DNA of 64,000 nucleotides from Enterococcus pallens ATCC BAA-351 (lineage in GTDB: Bacteria > Bacillota > Bacilli > Lactobacillales > Enterococcaceae), in NCBI RefSeq assembly GCF_000407485.1, contig NZ_ASWD01000007.1, positions 124,001 through 188,000 on the forward strand, written 5' to 3'. Positions 1 through 7,743 of this stretch are shown piece by piece; within the stretch, counting starts at the first letter, position 1; each line of letters starts with the position of its first letter. A program made the translations under genes and the position numbers. The notes beneath the pieces are model-generated. The model did no database searches. It was not told where the DNA came from and worked only from the letters and a program-made list of their open reading frames with translations.

Positions 1-130
1 CTTCCGCAATTTCTCCTAGGGAAAAATCATCTGCATAGTAAAGTTCCATATAGTTCATTTGCTTTTCAGTCAAGAGTGTCGCATAAAATTCAAACAATGC
101 GTTCATACGGTTCGTTTTTTCAATTTCCAT
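1..130 (-). CDS. ylxM: YlxM/UPF0122 DNA-binding protein, N-terminal part
   Basis: The reverse strand starts with ATG at 130 and reads [16 protein letters not shown]..., then a segment ending in LGEIAE that opens a sigma-70 region-4-like helix-turn-helix. The gene leaves the window at base 1, so only about 43 residues are visible. The family is a small helix-turn-helix protein usually encoded just upstream of ffh, the signal recognition particle GTPase, and is thought to modulate the SRP pathway. The start lies inside the 3' end of the DUF523 gene (11-bp overlap), so the two are probably co-transcribed. Identification rests on recognising the N-terminal sequence. Confidence 0.8.
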   Translation of the reverse strand, partial: MEIEKTNRMNALFEFYATLLTEKQMNYMELYYADDFSLGEIAE

Positions 131-590
131 ACATTGCCTCCTCTTTTTGCCAGTTCTCTTCAGAAAACACCTTGATTCCTCGATTGATGAAATAGGCAGT
201 CGCTACTCCTACTCCCGTTATTCGGATTCCTGAAAAGCTGCCATCGTAAATTAGTTGACTGCCGCAGGAAGGACTGCGCTCTTTCAAAATTAATCGGGTC
301 ACATCTAATTTTTGAAATTCTTGGTAAGCTTTTATTGCACCTGCTTTAAAGGCAGCAGTTACATCTTTTCCTGTTCGATCAATTACCTTCGCTTGTCCTT
401 TCCAAACATCAAATCCATCACCACCAACAATTTCTGCTGGTGTACGAGGCGTTGACAGTCCACCTAAGACTTCTGGACAAACAATGATTGCCTTCTTTTC
501 TTCTACTAATTGCTTCAATGAATCAATTTGATTATGGTTACCATCATAACGACAGCAGACGCCAGCTAAGCAAGCACTGATCCCCAGCAT
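120..590 (-). CDS. DUF523 family protein
   Basis: This 156-residue protein shows the conserved DUF523 pattern: an N-terminal [14 protein letters not shown] motif, [12 protein letters not shown] in the middle and ERSPSCGS near residue 105-112. The clustered cysteines (7, 12, 13, one in CPE and one in SPSCGS) suggest metal or Fe-S binding, but no reaction is established for the family. It has no signal peptide or membrane segment, so it is probably cytoplasmic. Its end overlaps the start of ylxM by 11 bp. Family membership is secure; the function is unknown. Confidence 0.85.
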   Translation of the reverse strand: MLGISACLAGVCCRYDGNHNQIDSLKQLVEEKKAIIVCPEVLGGLSTPRTPAEIVGGDGFDVWKGQAKVIDRTGKDVTAAFKAGAIKAYQEFQKLDVTRLILKERSPSCGSQLIYDGSFSGIRITGVGVATAYFINRGIKVFSEENWQKEEAMYGN

Positions 591-656
591 GTAACAATCT
601 CCGTTTCTTTGTAAAAAACAAGTGACAAAACTGCTTTCCCATTATACCATTTATTT

Positions 657-679
657 ATAGTTGGAAATAGTCCAACTAT
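657..679 (+). promoter_or_regulatory. Inverted repeat in the phoP leader
   Basis: A 9-bp perfect inverted repeat (ATAGTTGGA / TCCAACTAT) with a 5-base loop lies about 30 bp upstream of the phoP start codon, followed by an AAAGGAG ribosome site at about 698. There is no T run after it, so it is not a terminator. It could be an operator or a 5'-UTR hairpin. The role is not known. Confidence 0.45.
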
Positions 680-709
680 CTAGTTAATTACGAATAAAAG
701 GAGAAGCTT

Positions 710-1405
710 ATGAAGCGAGTGCTCGTTGTAGATGATGAACCATCAATTGTTACATTATTAACCTTCAATTTGGAAAAGGAGGGCTATGCCGTTACCTCAG
801 CAGTAGACGGTAAAGACGGTTACGAATTGGCCTTAAGCGATTCTTACGATTTTATTATTTTGGATGTTATGCTGCCATCTATGGATGGGCTGGACATCGC
901 AAAAAAACTACGCCAAGAGAAAGTAGATACCCCCATCCTAATGCTAACTGCCAAGGATGATGCGATTGACCGGATTCTAGGATTGGAAATTGGTGCAGAT
1001 GATTATTTAACAAAACCGTTCTCTCCTAGAGAGGTACTGGCTCGGATGAAAGCCATTTTCCGGCGGATTGAACCCCGCAAGGAAGAAACTGTACATGAAA
1101 TCTTGACTACTGGAGAAATTGTAGCTGATTTAACCAATTATCAGGTTTCTGTTCGCGGTAAAGCTATCGAACTAACGCCGAAGGAATTTGAACTACTCGT
1201 CTATTTCATGAAACGCAAAGACCGAGTGATCGACCGTGATACTTTACTGGATCGGATTTGGCATTACGATTTTTCTGTTCAAAGTCGAATCGTTGATGTC
1301 CACGTATCCCATTTACGTGAAAAAATCGAAGTGGATCCAAAACATCCAAAGTATTTGTTAACCGTGCGTGGATTCGGTTATAAGTTCCAGGTGCCAAATC
1401 AATGA
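710..1405 (+). CDS. phoP: PhoP/PnpR-type response regulator (OmpR family)
   Basis: This 231-residue OmpR-type regulator has an N-terminal receiver domain (about 1-120), with acidic residues DDE at 8-10, phospho-acceptor Asp52 in LDVMLPSMDG and Lys102 in LTKPF. The C-terminal winged helix spans about 130-230 (LTPKEFELL, RIVDVHVSHLREKIE, VRGFGYKF). The downstream kinase overlaps by 4 bp, so they are translated together. The kinase has a PAS domain like PhoR/PnpS, and the next gene is pstS with PhoP-box-like repeats. The best reading is therefore the phosphate-starvation regulator; WalR is the close alternative. An AAAGGAG ribosome site precedes the ATG. Confidence 0.85.
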   Translation: MKRVLVVDDEPSIVTLLTFNLEKEGYAVTSAVDGKDGYELALSDSYDFIILDVMLPSMDGLDIAKKLRQEKVDTPILMLTAKDDAIDRILGLEIGADDYLTKPFSPREVLARMKAIFRRIEPRKEETVHEILTTGEIVADLTNYQVSVRGKAIELTPKEFELLVYFMKRKDRVIDRDTLLDRIWHYDFSVQSRIVDVHVSHLREKIEVDPKHPKYLLTVRGFGYKFQVPNQ

Positions 1406-3141
1406 GAAAGCCGAAATTCGATTATTTTCTGCTGTTCATCGTTATTGCGGGATTATTTTTCGGAACCTGGCGTTTAACAAATTACTTCTATAATAAGGAG
1501 TTAATTAACCAACAGGAAGAATTTCTTACTGATAATGGTAAACTGCTTTTAAGTCAACTTGATCTAAGTGACTTAGGAGCAGACAAGAATTTGGAAACGA
1601 TGCGGCACTATGGAGATGAATTAGATGAGCGGATTACCCTAATGGATAACGAAGGTGCCATTCTTTACGATTCTGCTTACCCTCATTTAACTGGTAACCG
1701 TGATAATCGGCCTGAAGTTAAAACTGTGTTAAGCAGTAATACAATTGGTACCGCGGTTCGCTACAGTGACACCTTAAAAGAAGAATTACTTTATACCGCA
1801 CAACCGATCCAGCAAGAGACTCAGCTAATCGGGGTGCTGCGTATTGCCAAAAGTACCACCGCCTTTGCCCAGCAAACCCTAAGTTTTCGACGCTCTATGT
1901 TCATCGTCCTGCTTCTTTTCTATTTAGTATTGTATGGCAGCATTGCTTATCTTATTTATCAAAGAAATCGGCCATTAGAAACGGTTTTGCCAGTGTTAAA
2001 GCGGATGGTAGCTGAACCAGAGAAAAGCAATTACGTCGTTCAAAATTCCAGCAGCTGGCAGGAGCTTTATGTAACAATTAATAAATTAAGTGAGCAGTTA
2101 AATGAAACCTATGCTGCTTTTACTGCTACTGAAGAGCAATTTAAAACGCTCTTTCATGAATTAATGATTGGTGTCTTCATCATTGATGAACAAGGAAAGT
2201 TTTTCATGATTAATCCTACTATGGAGGAAATTCTGCAAGTTGGAGCGGCTAGCCAGCATTACTACTGGGAAGTAATCGAGGACCACAAACTAATTCAGCT
2301 GATTCAACAGATTATGCTGGAGAAAAATCAAGTTCATCAGGAAATTGGCTTGAAGCAGCCAGAGAAGCGAGATTTAGATGTGCGTTTGCGCTATTTGGAA
2401 AATACCGCTACTGGTGATCAAGTTATGGGAACGGTGTACGATTTGACCCATGTTCGTCACCTTGAAAAAATTCAACGAGATTTTGTCGGAAATGTTTCTC
2501 ACGAGTTAAAAACACCAGTCACCTCTTTAATCGGATTTACAGAAACCCTATTAGACGGTGCAAAAGAGGACCCTGACCTGACGACCGAATTTCTAACAAT
2601 TATGCAAAAAGATGCCTTGCGCTTACAGCGTTTGATCCAGGATATTATTGAACTCTCCAAGGACAGTGAACATGTTCCAGAAGAACTCCAAACCATTGAA
2701 TTATCTGATTTTATTCATCAGCAAATTGAAATGTACCAGCATTTACTTGATAAAAAGCAAATTGAGGTTCGAATTCACGGACCGGAGAACAGCTTCTTCC
2801 TAACTCGAGTGGTTTTTTTCCAACCAATTATTAAAAACCTGCTGGAAAATGCGATTCAATATTCGCCTGAAAAAGGGATCATTACAATTGATTACCGAAT
2901 GGATAAGCAGAATCTTATTCTTTCCGTAACGGATGTCGGAATTGGTATTGCCAAAGATGATCAAGATAGAATTTTCGAACGCTTTTATCGAGTGGATCGT
3001 GCCCGCAGTCGCCATTCTGGAGGCACCGGACTCGGCTTGGCAATCGTTCGTGAATATAGTCAAATCTTGGGTGGCGATGTCACTGTAGAGAGCCATCCTC
3101 AATTAGGCTCCACCTTCACAGTTAAACTGCCACTGCAATAA
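1402..3141 (+). CDS. phoR: PhoR/PnpS-type sensor histidine kinase
   Basis: This 579-residue membrane kinase has a first transmembrane segment at about 9-27, an extracellular sensor region of about 140 residues and a second membrane segment near 167-187. A linker and a PAS domain (about 245-340, beginning FKTLFHELMIGVFIIDEQG) follow. The HisKA domain has phospho-acceptor His367 in VSHELKTPVTS. The HATPase domain has an N box (LLENAIQYSP), a G1 box (DVGIGIA) and a G2 box (GGTGLGLAIV). It overlaps phoP by 4 bp (ATGA) and is the last gene before a bidirectional terminator. It should phosphorylate the preceding regulator when phosphate is low. Confidence 0.87.
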   Translation: MRKPKFDYFLLFIVIAGLFFGTWRLTNYFYNKELINQQEEFLTDNGKLLLSQLDLSDLGADKNLETMRHYGDELDERITLMDNEGAILYDSAYPHLTGNRDNRPEVKTVLSSNTIGTAVRYSDTLKEELLYTAQPIQQETQLIGVLRIAKSTTAFAQQTLSFRRSMFIVLLLFYLVLYGSIAYLIYQRNRPLETVLPVLKRMVAEPEKSNYVVQNSSSWQELYVTINKLSEQLNETYAAFTATEEQFKTLFHELMIGVFIIDEQGKFFMINPTMEEILQVGAASQHYYWEVIEDHKLIQLIQQIMLEKNQVHQEIGLKQPEKRDLDVRLRYLENTATGDQVMGTVYDLTHVRHLEKIQRDFVGNVSHELKTPVTSLIGFTETLLDGAKEDPDLTTEFLTIMQKDALRLQRLIQDIIELSKDSEHVPEELQTIELSDFIHQQIEMYQHLLDKKQIEVRIHGPENSFFLTRVVFFQPIIKNLLENAIQYSPEKGIITIDYRMDKQNLILSVTDVGIGIAKDDQDRIFERFYRVDRARSRHSGGTGLGLAIVREYSQILGGDVTVESHPQLGSTFTVKLPLQ

Positions 3142-3147
3142 AGCGAA

Positions 3148-3187
3148 AGAAAGCATTCGTATCGAAAAACTGATACGAATGCTTTCT
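3148..3187. terminator. Bidirectional terminator between phoR and pstS
   Basis: A 16-bp perfect inverted repeat (arms 3148-3163 and 3172-3187, beginning AGAAAGCATTCG) has an A-rich left flank and a T-rich right flank. It therefore has the shape of an intrinsic terminator in both directions and separates the convergent phoR and pstS genes. Confidence 0.9.
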
Positions 3188-3188
3188 T

Positions 3189-4070
3189 TTATTTTACATT
3201 TCCATCTACATCTCGTTCGATCTTCATAGAAGTGATTGGCAGGTAGCCTAATTCTTTAACTGGACCTGATTGAATCTCTTCAGAAGTCATGTATTCCAAG
3301 AATTTCGCTAACTCTCCCTCAGGCTCACCATTGGTATACATATGTTCATAAGACCAGATTGGCCAGTCATTATTTGCAATCGTTTTTTCATTTGCCTCTA
3401 CCCCATCTAATTTCAACGCTTGTAGACTGTCATCTAAATAAGATAGTGCTAAATAACTAATTGCTCCTGGCGTGTCTGCAACAATTTTTTTAACTGTGCC
3501 AGAAGAGTCTTGCTCTTGAGACTGAATAGGTTCAGCGCCATCCAAGCCCCATTTTTCAAAAGTTGCTCGGGTTCCACTACCACTAGCCCGATTCACTACC
3601 GCAATTTCTTGGTCTTTTCCACCAACATCTTTCCAGTTAGTAATCTTTCCTGTAAAAATATCAACCAATTGTTGTTTAGTTATATCCTCTACTCCTACAT
3701 CTTTGTTAACAACTGGTGCAAAGCCGACAACGGCCACCCGATGATCAACTAATTTCTCAGCATCAATTCCATCTTTCTCTTCCGCAAAAACATCAGAATT
3801 TCCGATTTCAACAGCTCCTTCTGACACTTGACTTAAACCAGTTCCACTGCCGCCACCTTGGACAGAAATCTGAACGGTAGGATTTTCTTGAGTAAAACTT
3901 TCTTGGGCTGCATCCACTAACGGCTGCAAAGCAGTAGAACCGACTGCTGTAATTTTTGCTCCATTGGAAGTATTAGAACTACTTCCTGAAGATTCGCTAG
4001 TATTGCCGCCTGAGCCACAACCGGCTAATAAAATACTCGATACGAATAAAGCTGCTAATAATTTTTTCAT
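3189..4070 (-). CDS. pstS: Phosphate ABC transporter substrate-binding lipoprotein
   Basis: This 293-residue lipoprotein has signal sequence MKKLLAALFVSSILLAGC and lipobox LLAGC with Cys18. The mature part has PstS-type phosphate-contact motifs: AVGSTALQPL, GGGSGTGL, EIGNSDVF and NRASGSGTR. The upstream ATG at 4112 is less likely, because AAGGAG lies 9 bases before the ATG at 4070. It binds inorganic phosphate outside the cell and delivers it to PstCAB, which is not encoded here. The PhoP-box-like repeats just upstream and the convergent phoPR genes indicate control by phosphate starvation. Confidence 0.92.
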   Translation of the reverse strand: MKKLLAALFVSSILLAGCGSGGNTSESSGSSSNTSNGAKITAVGSTALQPLVDAAQESFTQENPTVQISVQGGGSGTGLSQVSEGAVEIGNSDVFAEEKDGIDAEKLVDHRVAVVGFAPVVNKDVGVEDITKQQLVDIFTGKITNWKDVGGKDQEIAVVNRASGSGTRATFEKWGLDGAEPIQSQEQDSSGTVKKIVADTPGAISYLALSYLDDSLQALKLDGVEANEKTIANNDWPIWSYEHMYTNGEPEGELAKFLEYMTSEEIQSGPVKELGYLPITSMKIERDVDGNVK

Positions 4071-4106
4071 TCCACACGCTCCTTTGTTTTTGGTACATTT
4101 CGACTT

Positions 4107-4166
4107 TAACAAGCCAACGTTAAGACAAGATGGAGTTCATGTAAATGAATTGTTAAGGTCTGTAAA
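4107..4166 (-). promoter_or_regulatory. PhoP-box array upstream of pstS
   Basis: On the reverse strand, hexamers matching the Bacillus PhoP box consensus TT(A/T/C)ACA recur with near-helical spacing: TTTACA (4161-4166), TTAACA (4151-4156), TTTACA (4140-4145), a degenerate unit at about 4129, TTAACG (4118-4123) and TTGTTA (4107-4112). Starts are 10 or 11 bp apart throughout, as needed for tandem PhoP dimers on one face of the helix. The array ends about 37 bp before the pstS start codon. The hexamers and spacing are visible; PhoP binding is inferred. Confidence 0.75.
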
Positions 4167-4233
4167 TTTTAAGTAAAGCGAATTGATTTCTATTTTCCCG
4201 GTTTTGACGTACAATACCAGCGAGGTGAGAAAA

Positions 4234-4434
4234 ATGTTAACTATCCATTATCGTAACAACGATCAAACAAATCAAAAAACTTACCAAAATGCTAAAGACT
4301 TTCTGGCAGCGCAATTAAGAGAAGTTCCCGATTTACCAGACTACTACCACGTAGATGAAGCTTGGTTGGACGATCAAAAGCTTTCACTAACTGATTCAAC
4401 CATTGCTGGCCTGTATAATTATTTAGCACAATAA
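4234..4434 (+). CDS. Small DUF4649-like protein
   Basis: This 66-residue protein begins MLTIHYRNNDQTNQ. The ATG at 4234 was chosen because GAGGTGAG precedes it by a few bases, while the upstream in-frame start at 4183 has no ribosome site. It is acidic with no membrane segment. It resembles the small DUF4649 family of lactic acid bacteria (short beta strands, then an ADYY-like motif, here PDYYHVDEAWLDDQKL). The resemblance is from memory and the function is unknown. It stands alone between the pstS control region and a bidirectional terminator. Confidence 0.6.
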   Translation: MLTIHYRNNDQTNQKTYQNAKDFLAAQLREVPDLPDYYHVDEAWLDDQKLSLTDSTIAGLYNYLAQ

Positions 4435-4480
4435 AAAAGAGGTTTCTGTAGACAATTTCTTCTACAGAAACCTCTTTTTT
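4433..4480. terminator. Bidirectional terminator
   Basis: A 20-bp near-perfect inverted repeat (AAAAAAGAGGTTTCTGTAGA at 4433-4452 and its complement at 4461-4480) sits between convergent genes, with T runs on both exits. It overlaps the stop codons of both neighbours. Confidence 0.9.
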
Positions 4481-5018
4481 AAAAGGATGAATTGGGTTCT
4501 TTTAGAAACATTAACTCTTCTTGAGTTGAAGAACGATTCAGAATAGCATTTCGATGAGGATAGCGACCAAAGCGTTTAATAATTTCATAATGCCGCTTTT
4601 CAAAGTCTAAATTATTCTCCATTCCCGGCTCTGAGAAAAGTTCTAATGCTTGCTGATGGATGACTAAAGATTCTGAATGCATAAAAGGCATATAAACAAA
4701 TGAGCGTTCTTCAACTGTCAATTCATTCAACTCTTTTTTAGCAATAGCTTCTTGTGCAAGTACTAAAGCCATCCCATCATAAGCAAATGACCGTGGATCT
4801 CCGCGAAATAAATTTCGTGAAAACTGATCTAAAACTAAAATCTCAGCCAGTCTCCCTTGAATTGTTTCCCGCCAAGAGGCTTTTTCTCCTTGAATCACTT
4901 GCTGATGTACGGCTTCGAAACGTTCTCGAATCCGTTGATCAAACTGATTATCTTTTTTGAACCATTGTTCTGGTGTAGACTCTACAAACCAAAAATCTAA
5001 AATTATTTGACTATCCAT
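4479..5018 (-). CDS. DUF924 family protein
   Basis: This 179-residue protein carries the DUF924 hallmarks: ILDFWFVESTPEQWFKKD at the N terminus, LVLDQFSRNLFRGDPRSFAYD around 62-82, and a C-terminal RFGRYPHRNAILNR motif. The fold is an all-helical TPR-like domain of unknown biochemical role, widespread in bacteria. It is a single-gene unit with a GGAGGGG ribosome site and the shared terminator downstream. There is no signal peptide. Family identity is clear; the function is not. Confidence 0.85.
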   Translation of the reverse strand: MDSQIILDFWFVESTPEQWFKKDNQFDQRIRERFEAVHQQVIQGEKASWRETIQGRLAEILVLDQFSRNLFRGDPRSFAYDGMALVLAQEAIAKKELNELTVEERSFVYMPFMHSESLVIHQQALELFSEPGMENNLDFEKRHYEIIKRFGRYPHRNAILNRSSTQEELMFLKEPNSSF

Positions 5019-5036
5019 TATTTCCCCTCCTTCAAT

Positions 5037-5067
5037 TTAAAAAAAGAAGCAGGAAGATCCCGCTTCT
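5037..5067 (-). terminator. Terminator after the aminotransferase gene
   Basis: On the reverse strand AGAAGCGGGA pairs with TCCTGCTTCT (one G-T pair, 3-base loop) and is followed by a run of seven T. The stem overlaps the stop codon of the aminotransferase gene. Confidence 0.75.
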
Positions 5068-6235
5068 ACTTACCTTCTACATATGCTCTTAATCGTTTCG
5101 CAGCTTCTTCCAAATTCTCCAGAGACGCAGCATAACTTAGCCGAATATAACCCTCTCCTTCTTCGCCAAAAGCGATACCAGGAATCACCGCTAACTGATT
5201 TTTCTTCGCTAAATCTAAACAGAAAGCCATTGAATCCGAACCAAATTGTTCTGGGATTTTAGCAAAAAGATAAAAAGCTCCTGATGGTCGAGCAACCTCA
5301 AAGCCCATATCAGTCATTTCTTTGTATAAATAATCCCGACGTTTGCGATATTCTTCTCGCATCACTTCTCCGTCAGTTATTCCTTGAATTAAAGCACGAA
5401 CTGCAGCTTTTTGTGAAATAGTTGAGGCTGCTGTAACTAAATATTGGTGAACTTTGATAATTTGCGCAGTTAAGCTTTCCGGTGCAAAGATGAAGCCAAT
5501 TCTCCAACCAGTCATCGCGTGAGATTTTGACAAGCCATTGATTAAGATCGTTTGCTCCCGTAAATATTTGGCAAATGATACATGTTTCGCTTCATAATTC
5601 AATTCACTATAGATTTCATCACTAATAACAAACACATCGTACTTAGCTAGTGTTTCTGCCAATGCTTTGACCTCAGCTTCATTGTAAGCCACACCTGTAG
5701 GATTTGATGGTGAGGTAATAATAACTGCCTTAACAGCATCGCCATGCTCCTGCATTGCCTGATCAACCTGCTCCGGTGTTAAAACAAAATCACTGTCACG
5801 AGTATCAATATATACTGGTTCAGCGTCAGCCAATAGAATGAGCGGCTCGTAACCAGGATAAGTAGGTGCTGGCAGTAAAACTTTATCTCCTGGCTCCAAA
5901 ATTGCTAACAAACTTGCAGAAATAGCTTCGGTTGCTCCAACCGTTACTAATACTTCCGACTGACTATCATATTTTACATCATACTTTTTAGCAACAAATT
6001 GACTAGCTGCTTCCCGAACATCTAATAGTCCTGACATCCCAGTATAATGACTGTAATTTTCTTTAATTGCTTGCTCACCAGCCGTTTTTACATGTTCAGG
6101 TGTATTGAAGTCTGGCTCTCCCAATGTCAATTTTAACATGTTAGGAATGCCTGAAACCTGCTCATCGAATTGGCGGATTAATGAGACCGCAATCTTGTAT
6201 ACATTTGGATTAAATCGTTTGTCTAATTTGTTCAT
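5066..6235 (-). CDS. Class I/II PLP-dependent aminotransferase (PatA/AraT type)
   Basis: This 389-residue fold-type I aminotransferase has substrate and PLP motifs in order: LGEPDFNTPEH (37-47), TVGATEAISA, LLPAPTYPGYEP, SPSNPTG, ISDEIYSEL and the PLP lysine in GLSKSHAMTGWRIGF. A C-terminal arginine motif (YIRLSYA) binds the substrate carboxylate. Members of this subgroup transaminate aromatic amino acids or N-acetyl-diaminopimelate; the exact substrate cannot be read from sequence. GGAGGG precedes the ATG. It is a single-gene unit with its own terminator. Confidence 0.88.
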   Translation of the reverse strand: MNKLDKRFNPNVYKIAVSLIRQFDEQVSGIPNMLKLTLGEPDFNTPEHVKTAGEQAIKENYSHYTGMSGLLDVREAASQFVAKKYDVKYDSQSEVLVTVGATEAISASLLAILEPGDKVLLPAPTYPGYEPLILLADAEPVYIDTRDSDFVLTPEQVDQAMQEHGDAVKAVIITSPSNPTGVAYNEAEVKALAETLAKYDVFVISDEIYSELNYEAKHVSFAKYLREQTILINGLSKSHAMTGWRIGFIFAPESLTAQIIKVHQYLVTAASTISQKAAVRALIQGITDGEVMREEYRKRRDYLYKEMTDMGFEVARPSGAFYLFAKIPEQFGSDSMAFCLDLAKKNQLAVIPGIAFGEEGEGYIRLSYAASLENLEEAAKRLRAYVEGK

Positions 6236-6287
6236 ACTACCCCTCCATTTCTAATCATATTATCATAATTAGAAATATAGTAAAGTC

Positions 6288-6746
6288 CTAAATCGATTTA
6301 TTTTTCAGACAAATGTTAAAGGCAAAATACCAACCTACAGAAATCACTAAAGAAAGCAAAGCGATCATGTAACCTGGTTCAATGGATAAAAGCAATGCAC
6401 GCAAATAAAAATCCACATCGCTCATTCCCGACTGGGAGAGTCCAGTGGGGCCAATTATAATGCGAGGGAGCATTGAAAAAATCGTTGAAAACATGATTTG
6501 AAAAGCAATAATAACAACTTGAAGAATGTAATTCTTTTTGAAAAATTCTGAGACTAACATACCTGCCAATAAAAGAAAATATAAAATTGTCAATGTTCCA
6601 AAATTTCTTGCTACAAGAATACCTGAGCCATCGATTGGCCTGAATATTTCGACATCTTGAACAACAGAACTAAACCATTGAAACGGAGAAACAATTGCAG
6701 GCACTAACCAAAATACTAGGTAAAGACGCGATAAGTTTTTATTCAT
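6288..6746 (-). CDS. Hypothetical four-helix membrane protein
   Basis: I do not recognise this 152-residue protein. The ATG at 6746 was chosen because AAGGAAG lies 9 bases upstream; an in-frame start at 6800 would add a basic tail. Hydrophobic segments are visible near 9-25, 48-66, 75-95 and 118-145, with a cluster of charges at the C terminus (CLKNKSI). No catalytic motif is seen. The AT-rich surroundings and another unrelated membrane protein on the opposite strand suggest a small accessory spot. Confidence 0.6.
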   Translation of the reverse strand: MNKNLSRLYLVFWLVPAIVSPFQWFSSVVQDVEIFRPIDGSGILVARNFGTLTILYFLLLAGMLVSEFFKKNYILQVVIIAFQIMFSTIFSMLPRIIIGPTGLSQSGMSDVDFYLRALLLSIEPGYMIALLSLVISVGWYFAFNICLKNKSI

Positions 6747-6929
6747 GGGGACATACTTCCTTCTAATTAAAGAATTGTGGTACTGTTTGAATTTTCTCAC
6801 AAATTACTTACGTTTTCTTGATAACCAGCTAAATTATTTTTCATTATAGTACAAAAAGAGATAAATGGCATTGAAATTACGTTAGAAAAAATATAAAATA
6901 ACTGAGCAGTTCACACAAGGAGAAAAATT

Positions 6930-7283
6930 ATGAACAAAAGCTTTTGGCAAAAAATTCCTTTTATCTACTTATTGCTACCTTACGCTCATCTATCATTAAT
7001 AGTAGATTATTATTTACACTCTTTAACTGGTATCATTGTATCAATCTTGATTACAGCTTTTTTAGGATTTTATGCAAGGAAAACTAATCAACTTTCTGTC
7101 CTTCTAATCTCTAATTTTTTCAATTTTTCTGTTTCATATGCTTTAACAAAGATCAAAGGCTTATTTCATACGCCTCACATGCTTCATTCACCATACCTAA
7201 CAATAACGTTGCTCTTGCTGCTCTTTTTATTAGCACAAGGAATCGGAATTTTTTGGGGCGGATTATTTTCTGTAAGGCATTGA
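6930..7283 (+). CDS. Hypothetical small membrane protein
   Basis: This 117-residue protein has three or four hydrophobic segments (about 10-30, 34-50, 57-70, 88-110) and a short basic end (SVRH). AAGGAG lies 7 bases before the ATG. It resembles no family I can name. It is oriented away from 6288-6746, so the roughly 180 bp between them must hold both promoters. A shared terminator follows at about 7314. Confidence 0.6.
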   Translation: MNKSFWQKIPFIYLLLPYAHLSLIVDYYLHSLTGIIVSILITAFLGFYARKTNQLSVLLISNFFNFSVSYALTKIKGLFHTPHMLHSPYLTITLLLLLFLLAQGIGIFWGGLFSVRH

Positions 7284-7313
7284 ACGTCTTACTAGAAATT
7301 GTAAATTCAAGTC

Positions 7314-7346
7314 AAAAAAAGACCTTCCTAAAATAGGAAGGCCTTT
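7314..7346. terminator. Bidirectional terminator upstream of rpmE2 3' end
   Basis: AAAGACCTTCCT and AGGAAGGCCTTT form a hairpin with an AAAAT loop. The reverse-strand exit has seven T, fitting termination of rpmE2; the forward exit has a shorter T run and may end the small membrane-protein gene. Confidence 0.85.
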
Positions 7347-7381
7347 TAAGTATTGGCTTAACAATACTTTTGGTTTTTGTC

Positions 7382-7645
7382 TTATTCTCCAGCGTTTGCG
7401 TCTTTGAGACCGTATTTCTTGTTGAAACGATCGACACGTCCATCTGCTTGAGTGAATTTTTGACGTCCAGTATAGAATGGATGAGAGTCAGAAGTAACTT
7501 CGACACGAATCAATGGATAAGTGTTTCCGTCTTCCCATTCAACTGTTTCTTGAGAATTCTTAGTAGAACCTGACAAGAATTTGAAACCAGTTGTTGAATC
7601 CATAAATACTACCGGATGGTAATTTGGATGAATTTCTTGTTTCAT
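7382..7645 (-). CDS. rpmE2: 50S ribosomal protein L31, type B
   Basis: This 87-residue protein begins [16 protein letters not shown] and contains FYTGRQKF and [10 protein letters not shown], diagnostic of the type B L31 family. No cysteine is present, so it is the zinc-independent paralogue. The ATG at 7645 has AAAGGAG upstream; the upstream in-frame start at 7675 lacks support. It lies downstream of rho, as in many Firmicutes, and ends in a strong terminator. Zinc-free L31 often replaces the zinc form under zinc limitation, but in lactic acid bacteria it is frequently the main copy. Confidence 0.95.
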   Translation of the reverse strand: MKQEIHPNYHPVVFMDSTTGFKFLSGSTKNSQETVEWEDGNTYPLIRVEVTSDSHPFYTGRQKFTQADGRVDRFNKKYGLKDANAGE

Positions 7646-7743
7646 AGTTTTTTTCGCTCCTTTGCCCTGAAACATTTGCTGAATCAGAGTTTGTTTGCAA
7701 TACGCAACAGATATATACTATCATGAAAGATTCACGAATGCAA

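Noticed and set aside
710-3141. WalRK (YycFG) instead of PhoPR
   Set aside because: Domains alone do not separate them, but the lack of yycH/yycI genes and the convergent pstS with PhoP-box-like repeats favour PhoPR.
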